This document shows, in pieces, positions 46,870 through 56,136 of a stretch of DNA of 63,083 nucleotides. The stretch is taken from the IMG/VR virus record IMGVR_UViG_3300024302_000009, positions 1 to 63,083 of that record. One strand, written 5' to 3'. Under the pieces are notes generated by a model that saw nothing but the letters and a program-made list of their open reading frames with translations, had not been told where the DNA came from and did no database searches. Numbering within the stretch: the stretch's first letter is position 1; each line of letters begins with the position of its first letter. The position numbers were made by a program, and so were the translations under genes. Source of the DNA: a virus.

Positions 46870-48398
46870 CTGCGCCCTGCGGGGGTCACTTCAATTAAGA
46901 AGTCTTTAATTGCGAATGCAGACTCAACTGCTGTGTGTTCAAATAACAGTGCGATAGTAAAACCAGAACCTTCAGCACTTAACCTTGTAATAGCAGTGGG
47001 GTCGTTTCCATAAATAGCTGCGCCATATACTGCACTCCCATATACGGGTATGCTAGTAGGTGTGGATAGTGTGTATTCTGTTGGTTGTGGTGTGTCATCG
47101 CTACCAAAGTCATATACAAACTTGACTGTAGCGTTAACTGTACCCTCATATGAAATAGTAAGGATTGCTCTTTGAGTGGCCTTACGTATACCAATATCTT
47201 CAAAGGAATAGTCTGGTGTCCTGTATACAGATGCTATAGCAGTGCCATTAAAACTGTTACCACTCTCCTGTTGATACACTATACCGTCGTCATACCCACC
47301 ATGAATTACAAGCTCCGTAGTGGTGCTAATGTAATCACTAGCACTGTAGGAGGGGCGAATACCTACGATGTCAGCAAAGTCCCACCCTACATTACCCGCA
47401 ACCTGTGGAGTAGTTTGCCGTGTGAGGGCAGCTAAAGTACCTTTAGCAACAGTGTCAGAGTCTGTAGTCTTAGGGTAAAAGATACGATATTGGTTCTTCT
47501 TACGTACTACGCAGGAGATAATATCAGCAGTGGTTTCTCGTACACCTTCTAAACGGGTGTGTACTGGTGTGGATATAGTACCTAACTCAACATCACCAAT
47601 CTTATCTGTACCAGCAACAGTGCGAAGACCATCAGTAGCCAAGAACACAATATCTCCACCAATCTCTTGTATGGACTGTGCAGCTACACACCCTACATTC
47701 TCACTGACTGGTTCAATCTTCCAGTCCTCTAAGGTGTTGCCTGTGAGCTTATGAATGCTATCCCTACAAAAGATGTAAAGAGCATCACGAAACTTCTTAA
47801 GTCCTGTAATGCTGTCTTTGATGTTTACTACACCAGCACCATTAGCAGGGGTGAAATCATTTATAGCGTAGGGCGCGGACCATGTGAGCACATTATCCTG
47901 CGCATAGAACATATGGTTCTTAAAATCATGGACCTCGGAGGGAGCAGTAGGAGCAGTACCAGAACCACTACCAACAGCACCATTCATAAGTGTGTAGGTA
48001 GAAGCGTCCCATGTGGCTGCATAGTTAACCCCATCAGCCATAATAAGGCGCTCTGTGCCATCCCAGTTGTATTTATCGAACGTATAGGTCCCTGCGCTGG
48101 TCCTAGCGCTACTGATAGAGGTCCATGTGGTACCACTACCATACTCTACGTTAGCACCTCTGCACCCAATCACAGTGGCTCCTAAGATGGCTAGGCCTAG
48201 TACTTTACCTGTACCAGTGAGTGCCGTGGAGCTATACTCACTAAACCCATCAATACGACGATAGCCGCCATTAATGTTAGGCTCAAAGTTCTGTAGTTGT
48301 AGAGCTTCCCCCGGCTCCATACTTTCAGGAGTTTTGTCCAGTACCAGACCACCACCACAGGTGATTTTGAGAGGTTTAATCTCAGAAGTATCTGGCAT
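46866..48398 (-). CDS. Tail tube/hub protein (T7 gp12-like role), 510 aa
   Basis: Start ATG 48398 overlapping the upstream stop (TAATG). Beta-rich with propeller-like repeats: NFEPNINGGYRRIDGFSEYS, WDGTERLIMADGVNYAATWD, FKNHMFYAQDNVLTWSAPYA, KFRDALYIFCRDSIHKL. This kind of sequence is common in podophage tail-nozzle or stabilisation proteins. Function inferred from position after the adaptor and from fold-like repeats. Confidence 0.78.
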   Translation of the reverse strand: MPDTSEIKPLKITCGGGLVLDKTPESMEPGEALQLQNFEPNINGGYRRIDGFSEYSSTALTGTGKVLGLAILGATVIGCRGANVEYGSGTTWTSISSARTSAGTYTFDKYNWDGTERLIMADGVNYAATWDASTYTLMNGAVGSGSGTAPTAPSEVHDFKNHMFYAQDNVLTWSAPYAINDFTPANGAGVVNIKDSITGLKKFRDALYIFCRDSIHKLTGNTLEDWKIEPVSENVGCVAAQSIQEIGGDIVFLATDGLRTVAGTDKIGDVELGTISTPVHTRLEGVRETTADIISCVVRKKNQYRIFYPKTTDSDTVAKGTLAALTRQTTPQVAGNVGWDFADIVGIRPSYSASDYISTTTELVIHGGYDDGIVYQQESGNSFNGTAIASVYRTPDYSFEDIGIRKATQRAILTISYEGTVNATVKFVYDFGSDDTPQPTEYTLSTPTSIPVYGSAVYGAAIYGNDPTAITRLSAEGSGFTIALLFEHTAVESAFAIKDFLIEVTPAGRR

Positions 48399-49504
48399 TA
48401 ATACCAACCCCTGTAATGTACGCGAGGAGTAGGAATAGTAGAAGCTGCTCGGAAGTATGTGGGCCTGTTAACAAGCTCTACACGCATACGCTCCAACCCT
48501 TCTTTGTACTCCTTGTTAGACCTGTCAGCAAACGCTGGATCAGACCTTAGCTTTAACACGTAGTATACAGCCCGAGAGATGATAACCTGTTCAAACCTAG
48601 CAGGGATACTATGTGTATCACCAAAGGCTGACATATCAGTAGCAGGAGCATAGTAGTCAAATAGCACTTGTAAGTTACCCTGATCAGGTACAGGGGTGAC
48701 ACCAAACTCATCATTCTGTGTAGGGTACACAGCGCGAGGGATGTCCATAATATCTTTGGCGCTCTGGGTATCTTTCCATCTGCGCTCTTGACGCCATGCG
48801 TCTTGGTTCAGGACTTCTAGGTCCCGTCCTTCTATGTCCTCATTCATACGTACAAAGGCTACATCCACCGCAGTGGTTGAGGTAGTCTCCATACTGAGGA
48901 ATGTGGTTGCGCCAGTAGCTGTAAACGTAAAGTCGTACAACTCTCCTTCACCCGCGCTGTCCAGTGTAATTGTTTCTGTTTGGATTTCAGCACCACCTGA
49001 TGTGGTACCAATTTTGATTGTTACACCATTACTAAAGTGTTGCAGCAGAACCTTGTAGTTCCGGCTTGCCACTGTAGATAGTGATTGGGTTAGTCCACCA
49101 ATGTCTGTGCCATCACCAGTGAGGCGTGCAGCACCAGAGTTACTTGATGTGTATGCAGCAGTACCACTGCCAGCAGAGATGTCTGTCCAGCTAGTAATAG
49201 TAGTAGTGAACTCCCCGTTGGTAATCTCTTCAATGGGGCGTACAAAGAAACTTTCCCAATCCGTAGATTTCAACGAAGTGGGAAGGGCGTATACGGCAGT
49301 ACCTACAGTAAGTAATTGTGTGCCTGAAGTGTAAGCAAAGGGCCACTCAGTCTCCGCGTTGTAGATGTCACGGATAGCAGCATTAACAGCGTTCTTAACA
49401 GTAGTCTGAATACCACGGGATGCAGCGAAATCAGAACCATCTGTATTGAAAGCAACTTCATTAATAGAAGTCAACACTTCATTACATACTGTCAAATAAG
49501 TCAT
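48398..49504 (-). CDS. Head-tail adaptor / tail tubular A-like protein with inserted carbohydrate-binding-like domain
   Basis: ATG 49504 after AAAGGGTAATTG. N-terminal helices (TYLTVCNEVLTSINEVAFNT) and WPFAYTSGTQLLTVGTAVYA are typical of gp11-like adaptor proteins. Between residues about 90 and 220 lies a beta-sandwich insertion (NGEFTTTITSWTDISAGSGT ... YDFTFTATGATTFLSMET), like a CBM4/9 domain. The C-terminal half returns to the adaptor fold (IPARFEQVIISRAVYYVLKL). 368 aa, longer than usual because of the insertion. Confidence 0.8.
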   Translation of the reverse strand: MTYLTVCNEVLTSINEVAFNTDGSDFAASRGIQTTVKNAVNAAIRDIYNAETEWPFAYTSGTQLLTVGTAVYALPTSLKSTDWESFFVRPIEEITNGEFTTTITSWTDISAGSGTAAYTSSNSGAARLTGDGTDIGGLTQSLSTVASRNYKVLLQHFSNGVTIKIGTTSGGAEIQTETITLDSAGEGELYDFTFTATGATTFLSMETTSTTAVDVAFVRMNEDIEGRDLEVLNQDAWRQERRWKDTQSAKDIMDIPRAVYPTQNDEFGVTPVPDQGNLQVLFDYYAPATDMSAFGDTHSIPARFEQVIISRAVYYVLKLRSDPAFADRSNKEYKEGLERMRVELVNRPTYFRAASTIPTPRVHYRGWY

Positions 49505-49529
49505 CAATTACCCTTTAAATTAGAATGAA

Positions 49530-49552
49530 GGGGGAGAGCCGAAACCCTCCCC
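49530..49552 (-). terminator. Hairpin after the capsid/decoration genes
   Basis: GGGGAG paired with CTCCCC across a 10-nt loop, in the gap after the 145-aa gene on the minus strand, followed by a weak T-rich stretch (CTTCATTCTAATTT). It could partly terminate transcription so that capsid genes are made in excess. Confidence 0.45.
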
Positions 49553-49564
49553 ATCCAAATAGTC

Positions 49565-50002
49565 TTACGCAGCGAATGTAGCTCGTTGAGTTACATTTGG
49601 CTCGGTAATGTCAACACACAAAGCCCAATAGCGGATTTTGGCGTCAATAGTACCAGTAGCACCCGTAGCGTCCAGCGTGTTAGCAGCGTCATATGTTACA
49701 AACATTTCTGCAACAGCGTTACCGCTTGTCATAGAGCCTGTGGAAGCCACAGTAGCAGCAGCAACATATTCTACAGTGCCATCACCAAACTCAACGGTAC
49801 CAGAGTTACCAGCGGCGTCAGCCGTCAGAACATCAGCACCAGCGTTGATGACCATTGTACCTGCTGGAATTTGAATTACTTCAATAACGTCCGTAGCGGC
49901 AGCGGCTTGAGTGCTGTAGTTCACTACTTCGTTAAGCAGGTAAGGTACATTTTTAAGTACTGCGTGTCCAGCAGTACCGCGATCACTTGTCAGAGTAGCC
50001 AT
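49565..50002 (-). CDS. Capsid decoration-like protein, 145 aa
   Basis: Beta-rich, Thr/Ala/Gly-rich, no Lys after residue 17 until near the end (VIEVIQIPAGTMVINAGADV, TDAAGNSGTVEFGDGT type strands). Lies 14 bp after the capsid gene, the usual place for a head decoration or stabilising protein. Family not recognised. Confidence 0.76.
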   Translation of the reverse strand: MATLTSDRGTAGHAVLKNVPYLLNEVVNYSTQAAAATDVIEVIQIPAGTMVINAGADVLTADAAGNSGTVEFGDGTVEYVAAATVASTGSMTSGNAVAEMFVTYDAANTLDATGATGTIDAKIRYWALCVDITEPNVTQRATFAA

Positions 50003-50016
50003 TGTTCAATTACTCC

Positions 50017-50961
50017 TTAATCAATGGTGTAGTATGCGAGGGACATAGCATCTGTACGCAGTGTCTTGCGACCATACATATGCATTCCACGAACGACATC
50101 ACCGAAGAACTTCTGGGACCGGAAACGCTCGGTCTTAGAAATCTGAGAAGCAGTTGCCGTAGACGACATGTGACCAGCCATTACAACGCCACCAGCGTTG
50201 GTCGTAGCAGGGATGTTGTTCGTCTTGTAGCAAGTAAAGCCACGGATTTGACCGTCAGTTACTTTACCGTTACGCAGGCGGCTTGAGGAGTCTCCAGTAA
50301 AGTCGACGCCCATAAGCTTAGAGTTCTCGTCTGCCATAACTTCCCAAAACTCGGGCTTAGCAGTGAACCAGCGGTTCTCTTCAGGGATATCCTGATCATC
50401 AAGCAAGCGAGACATGCGTGCCATAATAGCCAGTGGGGACAATTCACCAGCACCATAGCCCATGTCCAACGAGCCAGCGGCTGTGTCCATGTCAGTGATC
50501 TTGGTGGCAGAGTCCGAACCGATTACCATGTCTGGGCTAGAAGTAGAAACTTGACCCTTCATGTAGCTCAGAATTGCTTGGTCATAGCTATTCTTCAGTG
50601 CGTAAACAGCAGAAGAAGTAGCCATAGCTTCCCAATTCAGGTGAGCGTGCTTGGCTTCAATGTCATCAACCGCGAACGCGAAGTTCTTGGCTTGGTCAAC
50701 AGTCAGTGTCAACTCAGAGTCGTTCAACTCTTGAATTTCCACGTTCTGTCCACGCACATGATCATTGATCAAGATGGTAGGCTCGTTGATGATCTTTACA
50801 GTATCACCTTCGTTAGCAATCTCACCGAAATAGTCGGTGTTCGTGATTGCTTCAGCAACCGAAGCACGTCGGAAGTACTTCAGTACGTTTTTGGAATAGA
50901 TAACAGGTGTAAACGCACCCGTTGGCAGGTTATTCCAGCCTGATGCAGCAGCAAAAGCCAT
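50017..50961 (-). CDS. Major capsid protein, HK97 fold type
   Basis: 314 aa, no leader peptide visible. N-arm (MAFAAASGWNNLPTGAFTPV), E-loop region (EGDTVKIINEPTILINDHVR), spine helix (AFAVDDIEAKHAHLNWEAMA) and P/A domain features (ELSPLAIMARMSRLLDDQDI, EENRWFTAKPEFWEVMADEN). Preceded by a scaffold and followed by a decoration gene, the standard head-module order. Major structural protein of the virion. Confidence 0.9.
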   Translation of the reverse strand: MAFAAASGWNNLPTGAFTPVIYSKNVLKYFRRASVAEAITNTDYFGEIANEGDTVKIINEPTILINDHVRGQNVEIQELNDSELTLTVDQAKNFAFAVDDIEAKHAHLNWEAMATSSAVYALKNSYDQAILSYMKGQVSTSSPDMVIGSDSATKITDMDTAAGSLDMGYGAGELSPLAIMARMSRLLDDQDIPEENRWFTAKPEFWEVMADENSKLMGVDFTGDSSSRLRNGKVTDGQIRGFTCYKTNNIPATTNAGGVVMAGHMSSTATASQISKTERFRSQKFFGDVVRGMHMYGRKTLRTDAMSLAYYTID

Positions 50962-50996
50962 TGGTTTTATCCTTTCAGTAGCCTTCTACAATGCAG

Positions 50997-51842
50997 CTAT
51001 TGACCAATGAGTATTCGACCTTCGTCGGCAGCGAGTTTAAATTCCGCTTCCCGTGCCTCATACTCGTCCATAGCCATGTGTTGAATATAACTTTCTAGAA
51101 ATACCGGCTTGTCTTCTACCGCATCGACGCTGGATTTTTTACCAGACACCAATTTAGAGGCAGCTTCTTTAGCCGACATTTTCCGTTCAGTGTTATTCGC
51201 CTTGCCTGTGTCTTTACCGCTATGCAGCTTGTACAGATCAAGGATACTAGAGGTGAAGTCTCCATCGTTGGTGTTATTGTAAATACCATCCTGAATACGT
51301 GAGGATTGAGTACTTACCCAAACATGGAAGTCTTCGTCGTCGTTGATCTCTTCCCAATCAGGATGAGACTTAGTAACGACAGTCATTGCAACTTCTTCAG
51401 CGTGTTGAGCACGCTCGTCTTCAAGTTGCTTTTCAAGCTTCTCCATTTTGGAGATAACTTCTGCGTTTCCTTTATGCGAGACACTCGTTAGAATGTCATA
51501 CGTATCAGGATACTCAGTCTTAAAAGCCTCCAGTTCTTCATCTGTCTTTGGAGGGGTCCACTGGGGAGTAGCCTCCATACTGGCTTCTAGATCAGCGATT
51601 TGTTTCAGAAGTTTGTCTTTTTCAGCATTGGAGCCTTTACGGAGATCACCATAACGCTTTTTGTACGTTACTTCTTCTGCGCTAAGGGTATCCTCTGGGA
51701 CTGCATCCAGTACTTCTTCCTCAGTTAGTTCCTGAGGCTCTGGATCGTTTTCCAGTGCGTCAGCCCTGTCAGCACCCATATACATGGGACGTTCAAACAT
51801 GGACTTAGTGGCAACTTCCTCTACTTTTTCAACTACAGACAT
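50997..51842 (-). CDS. Scaffolding protein
   Basis: Start ATG 51842 (MSVVEKVEEVATKSMFERP) with GAAAGGAAATGTA. Highly charged, Glu-rich and helical (EELTEEEVLDAVPEDTLSAE, KDKLLKQIADLEASMEATPQ), 281 aa, directly upstream of the capsid gene. These are the hallmarks of an internal scaffold removed during maturation. Confidence 0.87.
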   Translation of the reverse strand: MSVVEKVEEVATKSMFERPMYMGADRADALENDPEPQELTEEEVLDAVPEDTLSAEEVTYKKRYGDLRKGSNAEKDKLLKQIADLEASMEATPQWTPPKTDEELEAFKTEYPDTYDILTSVSHKGNAEVISKMEKLEKQLEDERAQHAEEVAMTVVTKSHPDWEEINDDEDFHVWVSTQSSRIQDGIYNNTNDGDFTSSILDLYKLHSGKDTGKANNTERKMSAKEAASKLVSGKKSSVDAVEDKPVFLESYIQHMAMDEYEAREAEFKLAADEGRILIGQ

Positions 51843-51943
51843 TACATTTCCTTTCAACGGGGCCAGTGTCTAGTCTGGGTAGCCGTAAGGTTGCATGGAA
51901 GGGGCTAGGTATTCTAGGTAGCCTCCCGGTTAAAATGCAAGTA

Positions 51944-53599
51944 TTAAACAGCACTACCTAGAGGGCCTGAGTTAGCGTACTCAGGTCTAGGGCGGTTACT
52001 ACCTGCATTAGTTGACATAGCACTTGCTGATGGCTGAGCATTTCCGGTTTGCTCAGGTAGACCAGCAGGAGGAGGACCTCCCTCTGCCATGTGCTTATCC
52101 TGCGCCTTTTGAGCAGTTGCAGGGTCAGCCTCGACGCCCTTACCATTAAGGGCACCTAATAGTTTAGTTCCGAAGTATTCTTTAGCCGCACGGCTGAATA
52201 TAACTTCACCATTTGAAATATTGATAGGGGGCTTAGGCTCTTCTCCACCTAAACCGGGAGGACCAGACTTGGCAGGAGCACCCACCTTCTCTGTAACCTC
52301 TTTAACCATCTGATTGATCTTGTCCATGCCTAGAGCTTTTACAGCCGCAGCATTTAGTACATAAGCTCCCGCTTCTGTCTTCATAGCGCCCCCATCATCT
52401 GTAGGGCCTCCGGGAGCAATAATATCTTGTGCTACAGGTTGTGTACTCGCCTCAGGAGGCATAGCCATTCCGGGCAGCGCACCACCAGCAGCGTAACCTT
52501 TAATTTCTCCACCAGTAGCTACATCCTGACCACCCATACCAGAAGTGTCAGCATCTCCAGATACATCAGCCCCGTGATCACCACTGTCCCCGCCTTGTGT
52601 GCCAGCAGGAGCACCTTCGGTATCCGGAGGGTTTTCTGAGGTATTAACTGCAACAGAGCCACCTTTGTATCCCGCAGGAACACTCTGATCTCCGGGGTTA
52701 GGGGTGCTGGCAGGATTACCATATGTACCATGTGGGCCTAAGCCTAAGTCTGAGTATCCGGCAGCTTCTCTTCCAGCTCTAGATGAATGATCTTGATCTT
52801 GATCACTAGAAGGCGCAGCATCAGGAGAAGAACCCCCAAAGAAGCCCGGATCAGCCATTACTGCTGCTTTTGCTATGTCAGGATTAAGTCCGGCTGCTAT
52901 TGCGGCATTGGCGGCTGTAGCTTGTGCTGCACTCATGTCGGCATAACCCCCCGGACCTTTTCCGGGATCAGAAGTAGTACCAGCAGGATCACCCGTTATA
53001 TCTTTTTGTGCATTATCATACATCTTCTCAGCTTCTGCTTTAGTGATGCCTAATGCTTTCATTGCTTTGTTTACTTGATCAAACTTAGCTGCGACCCCTA
53101 ACCCAAGCCCCGGAATACCTAACGCAGATAAGAAGCTAGGAGCTTTAGCGCCCTTCATAGCAGCTTCTACTTCTGATTTCGACATACCAGTAAAGTCTAA
53201 ATGGCCTCCCGGAGTGTTAGCAGCAGCGATACCCTCAGAACGATTTCCCTCTGCATCATAATATCCCCCAACATCGTCCCCACCAAAACCAGTAGCAGCA
53301 GCACCATCTCCACCTTGAGGGGTACCTTGGCGACGCCTCTCCTCGGCAGCAGCAGCATCTTCTGCGCTCTGTACACTTTTACCTTTATCATCAACACCAC
53401 CAGAGGTAGCGCCAGCACTGGTACCATCAGAGGTACCTGTAACATTCTGGATACGAGACTGAATAACACCTGTGTTCTGTTCATCAGTGCCATAGTATAC
53501 TGAGCCATCAGGACGACGGAAGGCCATGAAGTTAGCAGGAGCTTTCCCACTAGCTTTCAGGGCTTGTACATAGTTATCTTCGAATGCTTGATCAGCCAT
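51944..53599 (-). CDS. Gly/Pro/Asp-rich virion protein, 551 aa
   Basis: An N-terminal ordered part (DQAFEDNYVQALKASGKAPA) precedes long low-complexity stretches of Gly, Asp, Ser and Pro (GGDSGDHGADVSGDADTSGM) and a short folded region near residues 400-480 (YVLNAAAVKALGMDKINQMV, ISNGEVIFSRAAKEYFGTKL). Mostly disordered. Located between portal and scaffold; head protein of unknown role. Confidence 0.77.
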   Translation of the reverse strand: MADQAFEDNYVQALKASGKAPANFMAFRRPDGSVYYGTDEQNTGVIQSRIQNVTGTSDGTSAGATSGGVDDKGKSVQSAEDAAAAEERRRQGTPQGGDGAAATGFGGDDVGGYYDAEGNRSEGIAAANTPGGHLDFTGMSKSEVEAAMKGAKAPSFLSALGIPGLGLGVAAKFDQVNKAMKALGITKAEAEKMYDNAQKDITGDPAGTTSDPGKGPGGYADMSAAQATAANAAIAAGLNPDIAKAAVMADPGFFGGSSPDAAPSSDQDQDHSSRAGREAAGYSDLGLGPHGTYGNPASTPNPGDQSVPAGYKGGSVAVNTSENPPDTEGAPAGTQGGDSGDHGADVSGDADTSGMGGQDVATGGEIKGYAAGGALPGMAMPPEASTQPVAQDIIAPGGPTDDGGAMKTEAGAYVLNAAAVKALGMDKINQMVKEVTEKVGAPAKSGPPGLGGEEPKPPINISNGEVIFSRAAKEYFGTKLLGALNGKGVEADPATAQKAQDKHMAEGGPPPAGLPEQTGNAQPSASAMSTNAGSNRPRPEYANSGPLGSAV

Positions 53600-53796
53600 T
53601 ATAGCACAACTTCCCGGTTAATGTAATCTTTAAGTCCCTTGAGCTTTTCAAGGTATTTGGCTTCTCCCTGTGCGCGTGTAGTCTCATCGCCACTGGCGTT
53701 GGTCATCCTGCTAAACAGTAGCCCTTGCTCTTCTGCAAGGAAATCCATAAATACTTCCCATTGCTCAGAGTTAACAACAGGCTGCATCTTCTTCAT
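53599..53796 (-). CDS. Hypothetical 65-aa protein
   Basis: Helical, charged (MKKMQPVVNSEQWEVFMDFL...). Between portal and the Gly-rich protein, overlapping the latter by 1 bp. Small head-module protein of unknown role. Confidence 0.72.
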   Translation of the reverse strand: MKKMQPVVNSEQWEVFMDFLAEEQGLLFSRMTNASGDETTRAQGEAKYLEKLKGLKDYINREVVL

Positions 53797-53801
53797 AGTG
53801 T

Positions 53802-55859
53802 CTAGCTTAATGGTTCTTCTCCAGTATTACCAGAGAAGCTGTCTTCTCCGGGCATAGGAGCACCACCAGTGCCCATTGTGCCATCTCCGGTACCCGTGTC
53901 ACCCAAATTGAGTGAAGCGGCTCCCATGGCCTCTCCAGAGCCGCTGGTCTTCATCAGCTCAGCTTGGAATTGTGCCTTTGCCGGACCATTTACAAGCATC
54001 TCAGGGTCTAGGTCGAGTGTTTTGCCTAATTCTTCCAGAATGTACTCACCATTAGCCAGTGGAGCAGTAATAGGGTTGCTAAAGGCTGTCTGCATGAACT
54101 GGGTAAGGCGCTGACTACGTACTTCCTTCTGCATGATGGCTTCTGTGCCCAATGCTTTCACATCTAGGTCGCCAGTTACCCGCGCATCAGGGTTAAACTG
54201 CATATTCCAGTGGAACATAGCCTCACCGAGAGGCTTAAGCAGGTAATCGTCAAGGTTTTTAACCACAGTCTTGATATTCAGGGATGCAGCGCCCATAAGC
54301 ATCGACATACCAGAGGCTGTACGTGTAGTACCAGCTCCACCACTCGCTCCGTGGCTGTATGAAGGGATACCTGTGCTCTCATCAGCTAACTGACGGAACT
54401 TATCAAACATTTCCATGTTCTGTTGCGTCGTGTTAGGTATCTTAACCGCTGTAATAGCTGTACCAGCAGAGCCGCTTTGCCTACGGAACGTCTTTCCGGG
54501 GAACAAAGTCATATCTTGGCCTGAAACCAGTGAAGTTTCATCTACTTCCAAGATCACATGACCTGACAGAGCCAAGTTATCAATAGCCATACGCGCATGA
54601 CCATTCATAATCTGGGTGGCATCAGCCATATTCTCAGGAACACCCACACCAAACAGCTCATTAGGGTTCTTCTCATATGGAAACACATGAAAAGGAATGC
54701 GCTCTGGCTCAAATGGGTTGATTACAGCACGTAAAATCTCATTATTACAGACCCAGATGTTGATCTGGACCTCATTCATGACATCTACTTCTGATGGATC
54801 GACTTCCATACCAGCTTCAAGAGCCAGTTGGTGATCCATTACTCCCCAATACTCTAAAACTTCCCAACGGGTAGTGTCATCGTAGTTGTAGTCAGTATCT
54901 CGTACATCATCCTCATAACCTTCACTGTGGTAGTTAGGGCCAGCAGTGATGGAGTTACGAATACCATCCAAGTTAAAGAATGGGCGGTTAGCCAAACCAC
55001 GCATCTGGGAGCGATTGAGCTTGTGCCGTTGAATGGCGAACTCACACTCTTCGATAGTGGTAGCAGATGGATCAGGATAGAAGTCCCATACAGATACAAA
55101 CTCAATCCGTGGCACATTTACTGTAGTAGGATTGTATGTCTTACGGATGTCACTAGGATCATCCTTACTAATCTCGGTGTCCCATTTGTTCAGCGTCTTA
55201 TCGTAGCTGAAAGGACCCTTAATAATACCTGTACCATACAAAGCAGACTCAAGGATAGCTGAACGCAGCTCCCGTGAGGCATGAGATTCTGTAAGCTGGT
55301 CCCTGACAGTCTTTTCCATCTCTTCCGCAGCAAGCTGCGCAGGGGAGATAGTTACACCTTTAGGGTCAGGGTTCTGACCCATAACAAAGTCAGCACCTTT
55401 GAACTTGGCTTTCAGACCACCAACGATGGCATCAAATGCACTCTTATGTCCGTCTCCGGGATAACCTACAGCCAACTCTTTGGGGATGATAGGCTCTTCG
55501 GCATCCTCTTTAGGCCCTTTAAGGTGTGCCTTCTCGGCAATACCTGTAGGACGTTCAGTAGGACTAATCCCGATAGGGAACTTGTTACCAGAGAAGATGA
55601 CCTCAGTCAGTTGACCAAACGCAGCAAGGGTCTTGGTCTTTGCGATCTTTACAAAGACTTGTGACCTCTCTGTGTCCTTAAAGGTGACATTACCACTATA
55701 ACGGCCACGAAAGTCTTCGTATGCCTGATACAGTCGAATGTCTACAGAATTGCGTGCAGCTCTCGCCTCATAGAAGCGATCACGTACAAACGCAACGATA
55801 CCCGGAAATTCATCCTGAATATCTTCTAGGTCCTGTGCCTCTTGAGGATCATCCATCAT
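53802..55859 (-). CDS. Portal protein
   Basis: 685 aa, typical podophage portal length. Helical N-terminal part (FPGIVAFVRDRFYEARAARN) with IYQ/YEDFRGRYSGNVTF, wing strands (VPRIEFVSVWDFYPDPSATT), and a long C-terminal helical barrel (MNGHARMAIDNLALSGHVIL; MSMLMGAASLNIKTVVKNLD). The acidic Gly-rich end is disordered. Lies right after TerL in the packaging module; forms the dodecameric DNA entry ring. Confidence 0.92.
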   Translation of the reverse strand: MMDDPQEAQDLEDIQDEFPGIVAFVRDRFYEARAARNSVDIRLYQAYEDFRGRYSGNVTFKDTERSQVFVKIAKTKTLAAFGQLTEVIFSGNKFPIGISPTERPTGIAEKAHLKGPKEDAEEPIIPKELAVGYPGDGHKSAFDAIVGGLKAKFKGADFVMGQNPDPKGVTISPAQLAAEEMEKTVRDQLTESHASRELRSAILESALYGTGIIKGPFSYDKTLNKWDTEISKDDPSDIRKTYNPTTVNVPRIEFVSVWDFYPDPSATTIEECEFAIQRHKLNRSQMRGLANRPFFNLDGIRNSITAGPNYHSEGYEDDVRDTDYNYDDTTRWEVLEYWGVMDHQLALEAGMEVDPSEVDVMNEVQINIWVCNNEILRAVINPFEPERIPFHVFPYEKNPNELFGVGVPENMADATQIMNGHARMAIDNLALSGHVILEVDETSLVSGQDMTLFPGKTFRRQSGSAGTAITAVKIPNTTQQNMEMFDKFRQLADESTGIPSYSHGASGGAGTTRTASGMSMLMGAASLNIKTVVKNLDDYLLKPLGEAMFHWNMQFNPDARVTGDLDVKALGTEAIMQKEVRSQRLTQFMQTAFSNPITAPLANGEYILEELGKTLDLDPEMLVNGPAKAQFQAELMKTSGSGEAMGAASLNLGDTGTGDGTMGTGGAPMPGEDSFSGNTGEEPLS

Positions 55860-55864
55860 GTAAC

Positions 55865-56125
55865 TTAGTACTTACCTGATTTGCCGCAATTTTTAATAGC
55901 TGCTGTATCCGTCTGAGGACCAGTCATCTTGGTTTTAGAACCTTCTTGACCAGCGCCAGACTTCTTGGCATATTTACCAGTGCCGCCGCCAAAGTCATTG
56001 TTCTTTGTAGCATTAACTTTACCACCTGACATTTTACCGAAAGAAGTATTGGCTGTCATGTCGCTATTGAATGAGCCAGCCTTCTTGTAACCGGGAACAG
56101 GTGCTACGCTTGAGTAATTAGGCAT
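55865..56125 (-). CDS. Small basic Gly/Lys/Ser-rich protein, 86 aa
   Basis: Low-complexity basic protein (GGKVNATKNNDFGGGTGKYA) between TerL and portal. Probably disordered; a head or DNA-associated protein by position. Unknown. Confidence 0.7.
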   Translation of the reverse strand: MPNYSSVAPVPGYKKAGSFNSDMTANTSFGKMSGGKVNATKNNDFGGGTGKYAKKSGAGQEGSKTKMTGPQTDTAAIKNCGKSGKY

Positions 56126-56136
56126 TTGTTTTCCTT

